Below, one piece after another: positions 45,822 to 54,077 of a stretch of DNA of 64,000 bases. The translations under genes were made by a program, and so were the position numbers. Location of the stretch: NCBI RefSeq assembly GCF_036046055.1, contig NZ_CP107939.1:8661102-8725101 (forward strand). Reading direction: 5' to 3'. The notes beneath the pieces were generated by a model. The model worked only from the letters and a program-made list of their open reading frames with translations. It made no database searches and was not told the origin of the DNA. The stretch is from Nocardia sp. NBC_00403. Lineage in GTDB: Bacteria > Actinomycetota > Actinomycetes > Mycobacteriales > Mycobacteriaceae. Position 1 is the first letter of the stretch, and every line of letters begins with the position of its first letter.

Positions 45822-46438
45822 ACTCGACACCGACGCGCACCATCGTGCTCGACCAGACCGTTCCCGCGTGCGCGCCGTGGTCCACGGTAGTCCGGGCAGG
45901 CGAACAGCTCGAGATCATCGACCTGCACGGCAATCAGGCCGTCGACTGCCTGCTGTACTCGGCCGCCGACCACACCGACCGCTACAGCGCGCAGGCCACC
46001 ATCACCGCCCAGCGCAATATCTTCCTCACCACCGGCAGCGTGCTGCGCACCGATGTGGGTACCGCCCTGATGACCGTGGTCGCCGACGAGGTCGGCAACC
46101 ACGACACTATCGCGGGCGCCTGCTCCCAGGAGTCCAACACCCTGCGCTACGGCCACCACACCCGCCAGCAGCACGCCTGCGTGGAGAACTTCCTGGCCGA
46201 GGCACTGAGATGGGGTCTCGGCAAGCGAGATCTGGTGTCCAACATCAACTGGTTCATGAACGTCCCGGTGGAGGCCGACGGCACCCTCGGCATCGTCGAC
46301 GGATTGTCCGCTCCCGGAAAGAAGGTCACCCTCCGCGCCGAGACCGACACGCTGGTGCTCGTCTCGAATTGCCCGCAGATCAACAACCCCTGCAACGGCT
46401 TCGACCCCACCCCCGTGCGCATGGTGGTGACCCGATGA
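45818..46438 (+). CDS. DUF1989 urea-carboxylase-associated protein 2 (carboxyguanidine-deiminase-like)
   Basis: A 206-aa paralogue and probable partner of the preceding protein. Shared blocks are LEIIDLHGNQAVDCLLYSAA, VGNHDTIAGACSQESNTLRY and FMNVPVEADGTLGIVDGLSA. The Cys in GACSQES and the NHD motif match the family pattern. The overlap at both ends (ATGA with its neighbours) fixes the start and places it in a tightly coupled operon with the carboxyltransferase gene. Confidence 0.88.
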   Translation: MNSTPTRTIVLDQTVPACAPWSTVVRAGEQLEIIDLHGNQAVDCLLYSAADHTDRYSAQATITAQRNIFLTTGSVLRTDVGTALMTVVADEVGNHDTIAGACSQESNTLRYGHHTRQQHACVENFLAEALRWGLGKRDLVSNINWFMNVPVEADGTLGIVDGLSAPGKKVTLRAETDTLVLVSNCPQINNPCNGFDPTPVRMVVTR

Positions 46439-48651
46439 CCGTCGCCGAACTACCGCGCAGCGGCGCAACGACCAGCAGCTCACCCGGAAAATCCGCCGAA
46501 ACCTCGACTCCGACAGCGGCCCGGTCGGGATACGGAGAATCCGACCGGGCCGACAGTCGGCCTCCCGCCGGTCCTTTCGGTCAGGCCGCCGCAGACCTTC
46601 TCGACAGCGGTGCAGCCGACTGTCCGGGCCGGAATGCTCGCCCCGCTGTTGCGGACCGCAGAGCTGTGGACTCGTCCGCCCTCGCGCAGGTCGAGGTAGT
46701 GCGCCCAGGGATGCTCACCACAGTGCAGGACTGGCCGGGCCGGGTCGGCTTTTGGCATGTCGGTGTACCGCCGTCGGGACCGATGGACGATCTTTCCTTC
46801 AGGCTCGGCAACCGGGTGCTGGGCAACGACGAGGGCGCGGCCGGACTCGAATGCACCCTCGGCGGGCCCGCACTGAAGTTTTCCGCACCGACCTGGGTGG
46901 TCGTGACCGGTGCACCCACCGATATCACGGTGAACGATGCGCGCGTGCACCAGTGGCGGACCGTGCAGGTTCCGGCCGGCGGCGTGCTGGATGTCGGGGC
47001 CGTTCGCGGGCCGGGCATGCGCTGCTACGTGCTGATCGCGGGCGGCATCGAGCTGCCCGAATACCTCGGCAGCGTCTCGACTTTCACGCTCGGCCGGTTC
47101 GGCGGCAGTGCAGGTAGTGCGCTGCGGGTGGGCGAAATACTGCCGCTTGCACCGCATATCGGCCGAGTTGCGGCGGCGGTGCCGATGGAGGAGCAGCCGG
47201 TGCTGAGCCGACAATGGGAGCTGGCGGTCACCGAGGGTCCACACGGTGCACCGGAGTTCTTCACCCGCGCCGACTTCGACACCGTCATCGGCACCGATTA
47301 CGCAGTGCACTTCAACTCCGATCGCACCGGAGTCCGGCTCATCGGCCCCAAGCCGGAGTGGGCACGGACCGACGGCGGCGAGGCGGGCCTGCATCCGTCG
47401 AATATTCATGACACGCCGTATTCCGTTGGTGCACTCGACTTCACCGGTGACACCCCCATCCTGCTCGGACCGGATGGGCCTAGTCTCGGCGGTTTCGTCT
47501 GCCCGGTCACCGTGGTCGCCGCCGACCGGTGGAAGCTCGGCCAGCTCGCCCCTGGCGACGCCGTGCGCTTCGTTCCGATTCGCAGTGCGCACGCCGCCTC
47601 GATCCGTGAACTGGGTCCGGCGCGTCGGGCCGCATGGCCGACAGTCATTTCGACCGGCGGCGACGATGACGACGGCGTGCTGCGCCGGACCGACGTCGAC
47701 GACCAGACCGGCGTGACCTACCGACGCCAAGGCAATGACGGTGTGCTCGTCGAATACGGCGCCATGACACTGGATTTGGGTCTGCGTGCCCGTGTCCACG
47801 CACTGCACCGGCACCTGCTTGCCGCCGGTGTGCGCGGCGTGACCGAGCTGACCCCCGGTGTCCGGTCCCTCCAGGTCCGCGTCGACCCTGCCATCCTGCC
47901 GGTGCCCGCATTGCTCGACCTGCTCGCCGAAGCCGAACGCACCATCCCGGCCTCCGACCAGCTCATCGTGCCGAGCCGCACGGTCCACCTCCCCCTCTCC
48001 TGGGACGATCCGTCGACCCGAGAGGCCATCACCCGCTACCAGCACGGCGTCCGCGCCGATGCCCCCTGGTGCCCGTGGAACATCGAATTCATCCGCCGTA
48101 TGAACGGATTGGCGGCGGTACAGGACGTCTACGACACCGTGTTCGGCGCCGAGTACCTGGTCCTCGGCCTCGGTGACGTCTATCTCGGCGCGCCGGTAGC
48201 CACCCCCACCGATCCGCGCCACCGGTTGGTCACCACCAAATACAATCCGGCCCGCACCTGGACCCCCGAGAACGCGGTCGGCATCGGCGGCGCCTACCTG
48301 TGCATCTACGGCATGGAGGGCCCCGGCGGCTATCAGTTCGTCGGCCGCACCACCCAGGTGTGGAACCACCGCAACGCCGGCACCGACCCCGCAGACAACC
48401 CGTGGCTGCTTCGCTATTTCGACCGAATCCGCTGGTATCCCGTCGAAGCCGAGGAACTCCTCGATCTGCGTGCCGATTTCGCGGCGGGCAACGTCGGGGT
48501 GAAAGCCGAAGACGGTGACTTCCGACTGGCCGACTACCGGCAGTTCCTCGCCGACAACGCCGGATCCATCGAGGAATTCCGGGCAATGCAAGCCGAGGCA
48601 TTCGCCGCGGAGCGGAACTCCTGGCAGCGCGCGGGCGAACTCACCGGGTGA
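46435..48651 (+). CDS. Stand-alone carboxyltransferase half of a urea/guanidine carboxylase (no BC, no BCCP domain)
   Basis: A 738-aa protein. After about 80 low-complexity residues it runs TTVQDWPGRVGFWHVGVPPS, GPMDDLSFRLGNRVLGNDEG, then the AHS2 and AHS1 halves through IEFIRRMNGLAAVQDVYDTV, NPARTWTPENAVGIGGAYLC and FGAEYLVLGLGDVYLGAP, matching the CT region of urea carboxylase. Intact urea carboxylases are about 1,200 aa with an N-terminal ATP-grasp biotin carboxylase and a C-terminal biotinyl domain with an A/E-M-K-M site. Neither is present, and the protein stops right after AERNSWQRAGELTG. No allophanate hydrolase follows. See findings. Confidence 0.85.
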   Translation: MTVAELPRSGATTSSSPGKSAETSTPTAARSGYGESDRADSRPPAGPFGQAAADLLDSGAADCPGRNARPAVADRRAVDSSALAQVEVVRPGMLTTVQDWPGRVGFWHVGVPPSGPMDDLSFRLGNRVLGNDEGAAGLECTLGGPALKFSAPTWVVVTGAPTDITVNDARVHQWRTVQVPAGGVLDVGAVRGPGMRCYVLIAGGIELPEYLGSVSTFTLGRFGGSAGSALRVGEILPLAPHIGRVAAAVPMEEQPVLSRQWELAVTEGPHGAPEFFTRADFDTVIGTDYAVHFNSDRTGVRLIGPKPEWARTDGGEAGLHPSNIHDTPYSVGALDFTGDTPILLGPDGPSLGGFVCPVTVVAADRWKLGQLAPGDAVRFVPIRSAHAASIRELGPARRAAWPTVISTGGDDDDGVLRRTDVDDQTGVTYRRQGNDGVLVEYGAMTLDLGLRARVHALHRHLLAAGVRGVTELTPGVRSLQVRVDPAILPVPALLDLLAEAERTIPASDQLIVPSRTVHLPLSWDDPSTREAITRYQHGVRADAPWCPWNIEFIRRMNGLAAVQDVYDTVFGAEYLVLGLGDVYLGAPVATPTDPRHRLVTTKYNPARTWTPENAVGIGGAYLCIYGMEGPGGYQFVGRTTQVWNHRNAGTDPADNPWLLRYFDRIRWYPVEAEELLDLRADFAAGNVGVKAEDGDFRLADYRQFLADNAGSIEEFRAMQAEAFAAERNSWQRAGELTG

Positions 48652-48667
48652 GGCGTCGACGTTCAGG

Positions 48668-48820
48668 TCACCAGCCGAACAATTTCGCCATGTCGATCGA
48701 CTCGTCGTCCCAGCGGTTTTCGATGATCACGCGGTCGGATTCCGGCATGGTCGGTGACCAGCCGCAGCGCCCCCAGAAATCTTCACGCTGTTCCTGGGTC
48801 AGCCAACGCTGCTCGCTCAT
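48668..48820 (-). CDS. 50-aa small protein of unknown function
   Basis: MSEQRWLTQEQREDFWGRCG continues to a C-terminus of ESIDMAKLFGW. It is Trp-rich and acidic, with no domain recognised. The ATG at 48820 follows a good AGGAG site 8 nt upstream, which makes expression likely. It lies leftward between the carboxyltransferase operon (convergent) and the WYL regulator (divergent). Confidence 0.65.
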   Translation of the reverse strand: MSEQRWLTQEQREDFWGRCGWSPTMPESDRVIIENRWDDESIDMAKLFGW

Positions 48821-48967
48821 GACGGTCACTCCTGTACATCCGATCGTGGCCTTGCCGCGGCGACGATATGCCGACGCGAGCACCACAGGCTTCGGTTTTA
48901 GCACAAGTCGTGGAAGAACGCGCGGGTGTCGACCACCAACAGTTCCGGCTCCGCTCTGACCCACTTA

Positions 48968-48989
48968 GGACACTTTTCGCCCTATGTCC
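48968..48989. promoter_or_regulatory. Inverted repeat in the WYL regulator promoter
   Basis: GGACA (48968-48972) and TGTCC (48985-48989) form an inverted repeat with a 12-bp A/T-richer centre, 19 bp before the WYL gene start. The arrangement fits an autoregulatory site of a YafY-type protein. Confidence 0.5.
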
Positions 48990-49007
48990 GGGGCAGACTT
49001 TGTAGTC

Positions 49008-49976
49008 ATGTTGGAAACCTCCGCCCGCCTGCTGCGTCTGCTGTCGCTGTTGCAGACGCCTCGCGACTGGACCGGCGCCGAACTGGCCGAACGCCTCGAG
49101 GTCGATGCACGCACCGTCCGCCGCGATATCGACAAGCTACGCAACCTCGGCTATCCCGTCGACGCCACGCCGGGCGTGGCGGGCTACCGCCTCGGCGCGG
49201 GCGCGAAACTCCCGCCCCTGCTGCTCGATGACGACGAGGCCGTCGCGGTCGCCATCGGCCTGCGCACCGCGGCGGGCGGCACCATCGCGGGTATCGAGGA
49301 CAGCTCGCTGCGCGCACTCACCAAGCTCGAGCAGGTGCTCCCCTCGCGGCTGCGCCACCGCGTCAGTCTGCTGCACTCGACCACCATCACCGTCCCCGCA
49401 GCGGCGGCGACCGTCGATCCCGATGTCCTCACCGCGCTCGCCGCCACCATCCGCGACAACCACCGCCTGCGCTTCGACTACCGGAGCCATCGCGGCACAA
49501 CATCACTGCGCACCACCGAACCCCACCGTCTCGCCCACACCGGCCGCCACTGGTATCTGATCGCCTGGGACCTCGACCGCGCCGACTGGCGCACCTACCG
49601 CGTCGACCGCATCAACCCTCGCATCCCCACCGGCCCGCTCTTCACCCCGCGCGAGGCCCCCGATATCGACCTCGCGGGCTATGTTTCCCGCGGCGTCACC
49701 ACCTCCCCCTACCGCTACTCCGCCCGCATCACGCTGGACGTCCCCGCCGAGGTGGCCGCCGACCGCATCGCCCCCACCGTCGGCACCATCGAACCCCTCG
49801 ACCACCAATCCTGCCTACTCCGAACAGGTTCCAACTCCCTGGACGAACTGGCCATCTATGTAGCCGGCTTCGGCTTCCCGTTCCACATCCACGAACCCCC
49901 CGAACTGATCGCCCACATCCGCACCCTCATCGCACGACTCACCGCCGCCGTCGACGACGAGCCGAGTGGCACATGA
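49008..49976 (+). CDS. YafY-type transcriptional regulator (HTH-WYL)
   Basis: A 322-aa protein with an N-terminal HTH-11 domain (LETSARLLRLLSLLQTPRDW, then LEVDARTVRRDIDKLRNLGY) and a WYL domain (FDYRSHRGTTSLRTTEPHRL, GRHWYLIAWDLDRADWRTYR with the W-Y-L triad), plus a WCX-like C-terminal extension. The frame is open from 48984, but ATG 49008 gives the standard start. It converges with the DJ-1/PfpI gene; such pairs recur in actinobacteria. Confidence 0.9.
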   Translation: MLETSARLLRLLSLLQTPRDWTGAELAERLEVDARTVRRDIDKLRNLGYPVDATPGVAGYRLGAGAKLPPLLLDDDEAVAVAIGLRTAAGGTIAGIEDSSLRALTKLEQVLPSRLRHRVSLLHSTTITVPAAAATVDPDVLTALAATIRDNHRLRFDYRSHRGTTSLRTTEPHRLAHTGRHWYLIAWDLDRADWRTYRVDRINPRIPTGPLFTPREAPDIDLAGYVSRGVTTSPYRYSARITLDVPAEVAADRIAPTVGTIEPLDHQSCLLRTGSNSLDELAIYVAGFGFPFHIHEPPELIAHIRTLIARLTAAVDDEPSGT

Positions 49977-50045
49977 GCGAGAGAACTTCTCGACCTGCGC
50001 CGCACCTATGTGCCACTCGACCACAGGAACTGCGTACGGGGCGGC

Positions 50046-50801
50046 CTATACGCCGAGCGCCTCGATCACCAGCCGGGCCGCCGCGGCGCCGGAGTACTGC
50101 TGTTGGCCGGTGATCAGGTTGCCGTCACGTACCGCATGCGGTACGAAGCGACCGGCGACGATGAAGTTCGTACCGTCGAGTTTGCGTGCCTCGTCTTCGA
50201 TTCGGAACGGCTGGATGGTCTGGCCGACGAACTCGTCGGCGAAGTCTTCCTCGGCATTGGCGAATCCGGTCCAGGTTCGCCCGTCCACCACGAGCCGTCC
50301 ATCGGGCAGCGTGGCCTTCAGCAGGACACAGGTGGCGTGACAGACGACGGCGACGACGCGGTCTGCCGCGACGCGGGAGGACACCAAGTCATGAATGCGA
50401 GGCTCGTCGATGAAGGTGTACATCGGGGCCTGCCCGCCGACGAGAAACACCGCGTCGTAGTCATCTGGATTCACCGCGTCCAGCGCCAGCGAATTTTCCA
50501 CCAATGCAGCATGTTTGGGCGAGGAGAGGAACCCCAGGCTGATCAGGTCCTCGTCGCTGTAGGCGGAGTCGTCCCGCGGATCGCTCCACGGATCGGCGGA
50601 CAATGCGCCGCCGTCGAGGCTGGCGATGTCGACCTGATAACCCCGCTCGACGAATTCCCAGTACGGATGGGTCAACTCCGCCCACCAGAATCCGATCGGC
50701 CACCCGGTCTGCCGCGAAACCGCCGGATTCGAAGCCACCATCAGCACCCGCTTGGGTCGCTGCGGGTTCAATACATCTACTCGTGCGCTCACCGGCTGCA
50801 C
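50046..50801 (-). CDS. DJ-1/PfpI-superfamily protein (type-1 glutamine-amidotransferase fold)
   Basis: A 251-aa Hsp31-like protein. The nucleophile elbow VVAVVCHATCVLL gives C154 with H155, and the acid E42 is in WWAELTHPYWEF. YDAVFLVGGQAPMYTFIDEP is the GATase-fold core. Family members act as glyoxalases or deglycases against reactive carbonyls, so a stress role is likely. The ATG at 50801 fits. It converges with the WYL regulator gene. Confidence 0.9.
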   Translation of the reverse strand: MQPVSARVDVLNPQRPKRVLMVASNPAVSRQTGWPIGFWWAELTHPYWEFVERGYQVDIASLDGGALSADPWSDPRDDSAYSDEDLISLGFLSSPKHAALVENSLALDAVNPDDYDAVFLVGGQAPMYTFIDEPRIHDLVSSRVAADRVVAVVCHATCVLLKATLPDGRLVVDGRTWTGFANAEEDFADEFVGQTIQPFRIEDEARKLDGTNFIVAGRFVPHAVRDGNLITGQQQYSGAAAARLVIEALGV

Positions 50802-50938
50802 CTTCCATCGCTACGGCGCGACGCGTCCCGCGTCGCGCCGCCTATTGTGCGGTGTCGCACCTCATTTCCACGCACGAGTTCACTGAGAGCCGAATTCACC
50901 TCTGAGCCAACAGCTTTGATGATTCAGGCGCCTTACGA

Positions 50939-51115
50939 TCACCCGAGGATCACCGTCTCGCCCTGCGCATGACCGTCGGCCAGGTGCACGAAGGCGTCCG
51001 CCGTCTCGGCGAGGGGATACCGCCGTTCGATCAGCGGACACAGGGTGCCGTTCTCGGCGAGGTCGGTCAGGAATTCCAGGTCGGCACGGGTCGCGGCCCG
51101 AGTAGTTAATCGCCC
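50939..51115 (-). pseudogene. 3' remnant of a zinc-type alcohol dehydrogenase (MDR family)
   Basis: Only the last ~55 residues remain: TTRAATRADLEFLTDLAENG, TLCPLIERRYPLAETADAFV, then HLADGHAQGETVILG and a stop. This is the standard C-terminus of a medium-chain dehydrogenase/reductase. The frame is not followed upstream by cofactor- or zinc-binding parts, because the MarR gene ends at 51106 in the same direction. A deletion or rearrangement probably removed the rest of the gene. Confidence 0.75.
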
Positions 51116-51579
51116 AGTGCCGTCGCCTCGGGATTGGCCGCGTCGCGGATGATGCGCAGCCCCGCGACCAACTCGTCCAACTGCGGCCCGGTCAGCAGCC
51201 CGGTGAACCATTGCTCGATGCCCTCCAGATACGCGGGCAGCACGCGCGCGATCCGCGTCGCTCCCGCCGCGGTCAGCACCGCGTAGGAGGTGCGCCGATC
51301 ACCCGCATCGGCTTCCCGCCGAACAAACCCGTTCCTTTGCAGCCGATCCACCAATCGCGTGATGCCACTGGTGGACAGGCGGGTCTGTGCGGCGAGATCG
51401 GTCATGCGCAACCGCCGACCGGGCGAGCGACTCAGCCGCATCAACGCGTTGGCATCCAGACCCGAAAGGCCGTTCTCCTTCCAGGTCGGTTCCAGCTTCG
51501 CGATCAGCCCGTCGTGCGCCTCGTAGAGCAGGCCGATGGTGGTGAGCCTCGGGTCGTCGAAGAGGTCTGTCGCGTCCAT
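51106..51579 (-). CDS. MarR-family transcriptional regulator
   Basis: A 157-aa winged-helix regulator (LDANALMRLSRSPGRRLRMT, DLAAQTRLSTSGITRLVDRL, QRNGFVRREADAGDRRTSYA), the last block being the wing typical of MarR proteins. The ATG at 51579 is preferred. It diverges from the GDSL hydrolase gene across a 16-bp perfect inverted repeat, so it probably represses both. Its 3' end abuts a dehydrogenase relic, which may have been its original partner. Confidence 0.92.
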   Translation of the reverse strand: MDATDLFDDPRLTTIGLLYEAHDGLIAKLEPTWKENGLSGLDANALMRLSRSPGRRLRMTDLAAQTRLSTSGITRLVDRLQRNGFVRREADAGDRRTSYAVLTAAGATRIARVLPAYLEGIEQWFTGLLTGPQLDELVAGLRIIRDAANPEATALGD

Positions 51580-51614
51580 GGCGCCGAGCCTATCCGAGAT
51601 AGTTGCATCGCGGA

Positions 51615-51676
51615 TAGTTGACATGAGGAAAATGTGAGCTAGATTGTTGTCAGCACAATATTCCTCATGTCAACTA
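51615..51676. promoter_or_regulatory. Divergent MarR operator-promoter with perfect 16-bp inverted repeats
   Basis: TAGTTGACATGAGGAA (51615-51630) and its exact reverse complement TTCCTCATGTCAACTA (51661-51676) are separated by 30 bp. Each arm contains a TTGACA -35 pointing inward. The left arm has a matching -10, TAGATT at 51640-51645 (spacing 16), for the rightward gene. The leftward -10 is weaker. A further half copy, ATAGTTG, lies near 51599. Confidence 0.85.
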
Positions 51677-51689
51677 AATGGAGATTCAG

Positions 51690-52844
51690 ATGGCTGCCAC
51701 ATCGCGTTGGATCGCGGGATTCCGTTCCGCACTGGTCGACCCCGCCGAGCAGATTCGGCTGGCCGAGCCGAGGAGCTTCACCGACCAGACGCTGCGGCAG
51801 GTGCTGCACCTCGCCGGTGGCGGTGAGCAGCTGCGAGTGCGCTTGACCAACCGCTACGGCCGGACACCACTCACCATCGGCGCGGCCCGCATCGCGGTGC
51901 GCAAGACAGGCGGCGAGATCGTGACCGAGACCGACACCGAGGTGCGGTTCGGCGGCGCTACTCGGGTGACCATCCCGGCCGGGGGCGAGGTCATCAGCGA
52001 CACCGTCGATCTGGCCGTGACCGCAGGCACCGACCTGGCGCTGAGCCTGTACCTGCCCGGGGAAACCGAGCTTGCGCCGTTCGCCCAGATCCCCGTGGAG
52101 TCCGCGTACGTCGCCACCGGAAACCACACAGCGGCAGTCGGTTTGCCGGATGCCGAGGAGCTCACCTCCCGCTTCTACGTCACCGGCATCGACGTGCTGA
52201 CCGCGACCGACGCTCCAGTCATCGTCGCCTTCGGCGACTCCTGGTTCGAGGGCGTCGGTTCCAGCCATGGCGCCAATCGGCGCTCTGTCGACGTGCTCAA
52301 CGAGCGCTTGACCACAGGCTGGGCGGTCAATCAGGGCACCGGCGGAAATCGACTGCTGACAAACGAAGTCGGCGACCGCGCGCTCGCGCGATTCGACCGC
52401 GATGTGCTCGATGTCCCCGGCGTGACGCACGTCCTGGTGAACATCGGCATCAACGACCTGATCGTGGCGGGCACCGCTCCCGCCGCCGACCTGATCGCCG
52501 GTTTCACCAGTCTCGCGCAGCGCGCGCACGCCGCCGGACTGCCCATCTACGCCAACACCGTCGGCCCCTTCGCCGGGGTGATCTACCCCGGCCTCAGCAC
52601 CGAGACCGGCGTACCCGTCCGCAATGAAATCAACGAATGGCTGCGTACCACCGCCATTTTCGACGGCGTCTTCGATGTCGCACGAGCCGTGGAGGACCCG
52701 GACAACCCCGACTACATCCGCCCGGATTTCGACAGCGGCGATGGCCTGCACCTCAATGACGCCGGGGCCCGCGCAATGGCCGAAACCTTCGATATCACGG
52801 CACTGACACAACGCTCTCGACACTTCGCGCCGACTGCCGGCTAA
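51690..52844 (+). CDS. GDSL/SGNH-type hydrolase (esterase or lipase)
   Basis: A 384-aa protein with an N-terminal beta-rich domain and a C-terminal SGNH hydrolase fold. Catalytic blocks are VIVAFGDSWFEGVGSS (Ser), NQGTGGNRLL (Gly), VLVNIGINDLIVAG (Asn) and DGLHLNDAGARAM (Asp/His). No signal peptide is seen, so it may be cytosolic. The start at 51690 follows GGAG; an ATG at 51678 lies ahead of that site. It is the likely target of the divergent MarR regulator. Confidence 0.9.
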   Translation: MAATSRWIAGFRSALVDPAEQIRLAEPRSFTDQTLRQVLHLAGGGEQLRVRLTNRYGRTPLTIGAARIAVRKTGGEIVTETDTEVRFGGATRVTIPAGGEVISDTVDLAVTAGTDLALSLYLPGETELAPFAQIPVESAYVATGNHTAAVGLPDAEELTSRFYVTGIDVLTATDAPVIVAFGDSWFEGVGSSHGANRRSVDVLNERLTTGWAVNQGTGGNRLLTNEVGDRALARFDRDVLDVPGVTHVLVNIGINDLIVAGTAPAADLIAGFTSLAQRAHAAGLPIYANTVGPFAGVIYPGLSTETGVPVRNEINEWLRTTAIFDGVFDVARAVEDPDNPDYIRPDFDSGDGLHLNDAGARAMAETFDITALTQRSRHFAPTAG

Positions 52845-53452
52845 GGCGCGAGGCCGCGCAGCACGATCTCCAGGCCGCCGCGGAATTCGTCTGCAGCGGA
52901 GACTGTTTGCGCATCGATGGCCGTTCGAGACAGATGCGGGTAATCGTCCGGGGCGAGATCCGCCATGGCGGCGGTGCCGGTTCCCTCGAGTGACGCGTAG
53001 TGGGCATTCTGCAGAAACCCGAGCAGAAAGCCGATCAGGGTGCGCTGGGCGATCACTCGTTCACGACCGGTGAAACCGGCATCGGTGAGGATCTCGAGCA
53101 TTGCCTCGATCCAGGCCAGGGAGCCGGCCGAGGATTGCCGGTGCCGCAACAGCAGCGGCACCACATCAGGGTGCGCCGCGGCGGCGTCGCGCACCCGCGC
53201 CAAGAGCGCCGCCACGCGATCGCGCCAGTTCGGCTCCGGCGGCGGTGACGCATCGATCGCCTGGAAGATCTCGTCGACCACCAGCGCTTCGAGACCGTCG
53301 CGGTCGGGGACGTAGCGGTACAGCGCCATGGTCGCCATGTGCAGTTCCTTGGCGACGGCCCGCATGGTGAGCGCGGGCAGGCCGTCGCGGTCGATCACCG
53401 CGAGCGCGGCGGCCGCAATGGCCCCCGGCGTCAAGGAGCGCGAACGAGGCAT
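52841..53452 (-). CDS. TetR-family repressor of the peroxiredoxin-like gene
   Basis: A 203-aa regulator with the HTH in LPALTMRAVAKELHMATMAL YRYVPDRDG (19-residue recognition region followed by the YRYV turn) and a helical TetR_C-type ligand domain. It diverges from the peroxiredoxin-like gene, with two palindromes in between, the second of them spanning the likely start of transcription. Autorepression and control of that gene are inferred. It converges with the hydrolase gene, overlapping its last 4 bp. Confidence 0.9.
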   Translation of the reverse strand: MPRSRSLTPGAIAAAALAVIDRDGLPALTMRAVAKELHMATMALYRYVPDRDGLEALVVDEIFQAIDASPPPEPNWRDRVAALLARVRDAAAAHPDVVPLLLRHRQSSAGSLAWIEAMLEILTDAGFTGRERVIAQRTLIGFLLGFLQNAHYASLEGTGTAAMADLAPDDYPHLSRTAIDAQTVSAADEFRGGLEIVLRGLAP

Positions 53453-53461
53453 GGGTTGACA

Positions 53462-53476
53462 GCGTACCGGGTACGC
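53462..53476. promoter_or_regulatory. Palindrome near the TetR start
   Basis: GCGTACCGGGTACGC, with arms GCGTACC and GGTACGC, 10 bp upstream of the TetR start codon. It shares the GTAC core with the second palindrome. Confidence 0.65.
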
Positions 53477-53487
53477 TCATACTGGAT

Positions 53488-53510
53488 GTAGGCGTACTTA
53501 GTACACCTAC
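53488..53510. promoter_or_regulatory. Palindrome upstream of the peroxiredoxin-like gene
   Basis: An imperfect inverted repeat: GTAGG then GTAC on the left and GTAC then CCTAC on the right, around a 3-bp centre (GTACTTAGTAC core at 53494-53504). It lies 13 bp before the ATG of the peroxiredoxin-like gene and probably overlaps its promoter. Confidence 0.7.
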
Positions 53511-53522
53511 GAAAGGAGCATC

Positions 53523-54077
53523 ATGCCATCCACCGTGACCACCAGAACGCTGGACTCTGTCACCGGTGTCACCGTGCCGGTCCCGGACCCCGATCACCTG
53601 ATCCACCTACAGTTCCGCCGCTTCGCCGGTTGCCCGGTGTGCAATCTGCACCTGCGTTCGATCGCCACTCGACACCACGAGATCCTTGCCGCCGGCATTC
53701 GCGAAGTGGTCGTGTTCCATTCCAGCGCAGCCGAATTGCGCACGTACGAGGGTGACCTGCCGTTCGACCTGATTGCCGACCCGACCCGAATGCTCTACCG
53801 CGAGTTCGGCATCGAATCCGCCCCACGTGCGCTCCTGGACCCCCGCGCCTGGCCGGGCATCGCGCGTGCTGTCGCAAAGACACTGCCGACCGTCCTCCGC
53901 AAGGACAAGCCCGCTCCCCCGAATAGACCCGACGGCGGCCGCCTCGGCCTGCCCGGCGACTTCCTCATCGCACCGGACGGCCGTGTACTGGCAAGCAAAC
54001 TCGGCAAGCATGCCGACGACCAGTGGTCGGTCGACGAACTGCTCGCGCTCGCACCCATCCGCGTGCCGCGTCCGTAA
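53523..54077 (+). CDS. Peroxiredoxin-like (AhpC/TSA-type) thiol protein
   Basis: A 184-aa thioredoxin-fold protein with a CxxC pair in FRRFAGCPVCNLHLRSI (C37, C40) where peroxiredoxins carry their peroxidatic Cys. Later blocks are FHSSAAELRTYEGDLPFDLI and GLPGDFLIAPDGRVLASKLG. It is of the peroxiredoxin-like (PRXL2-type) group, thought to act in redox defence; enzymatic activity is not assured. The ATG follows a strong AAAGGAG site. It is controlled, by inference, by the divergent TetR. Confidence 0.88.
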   Translation: MPSTVTTRTLDSVTGVTVPVPDPDHLIHLQFRRFAGCPVCNLHLRSIATRHHEILAAGIREVVVFHSSAAELRTYEGDLPFDLIADPTRMLYREFGIESAPRALLDPRAWPGIARAVAKTLPTVLRKDKPAPPNRPDGGRLGLPGDFLIAPDGRVLASKLGKHADDQWSVDELLALAPIRVPRP

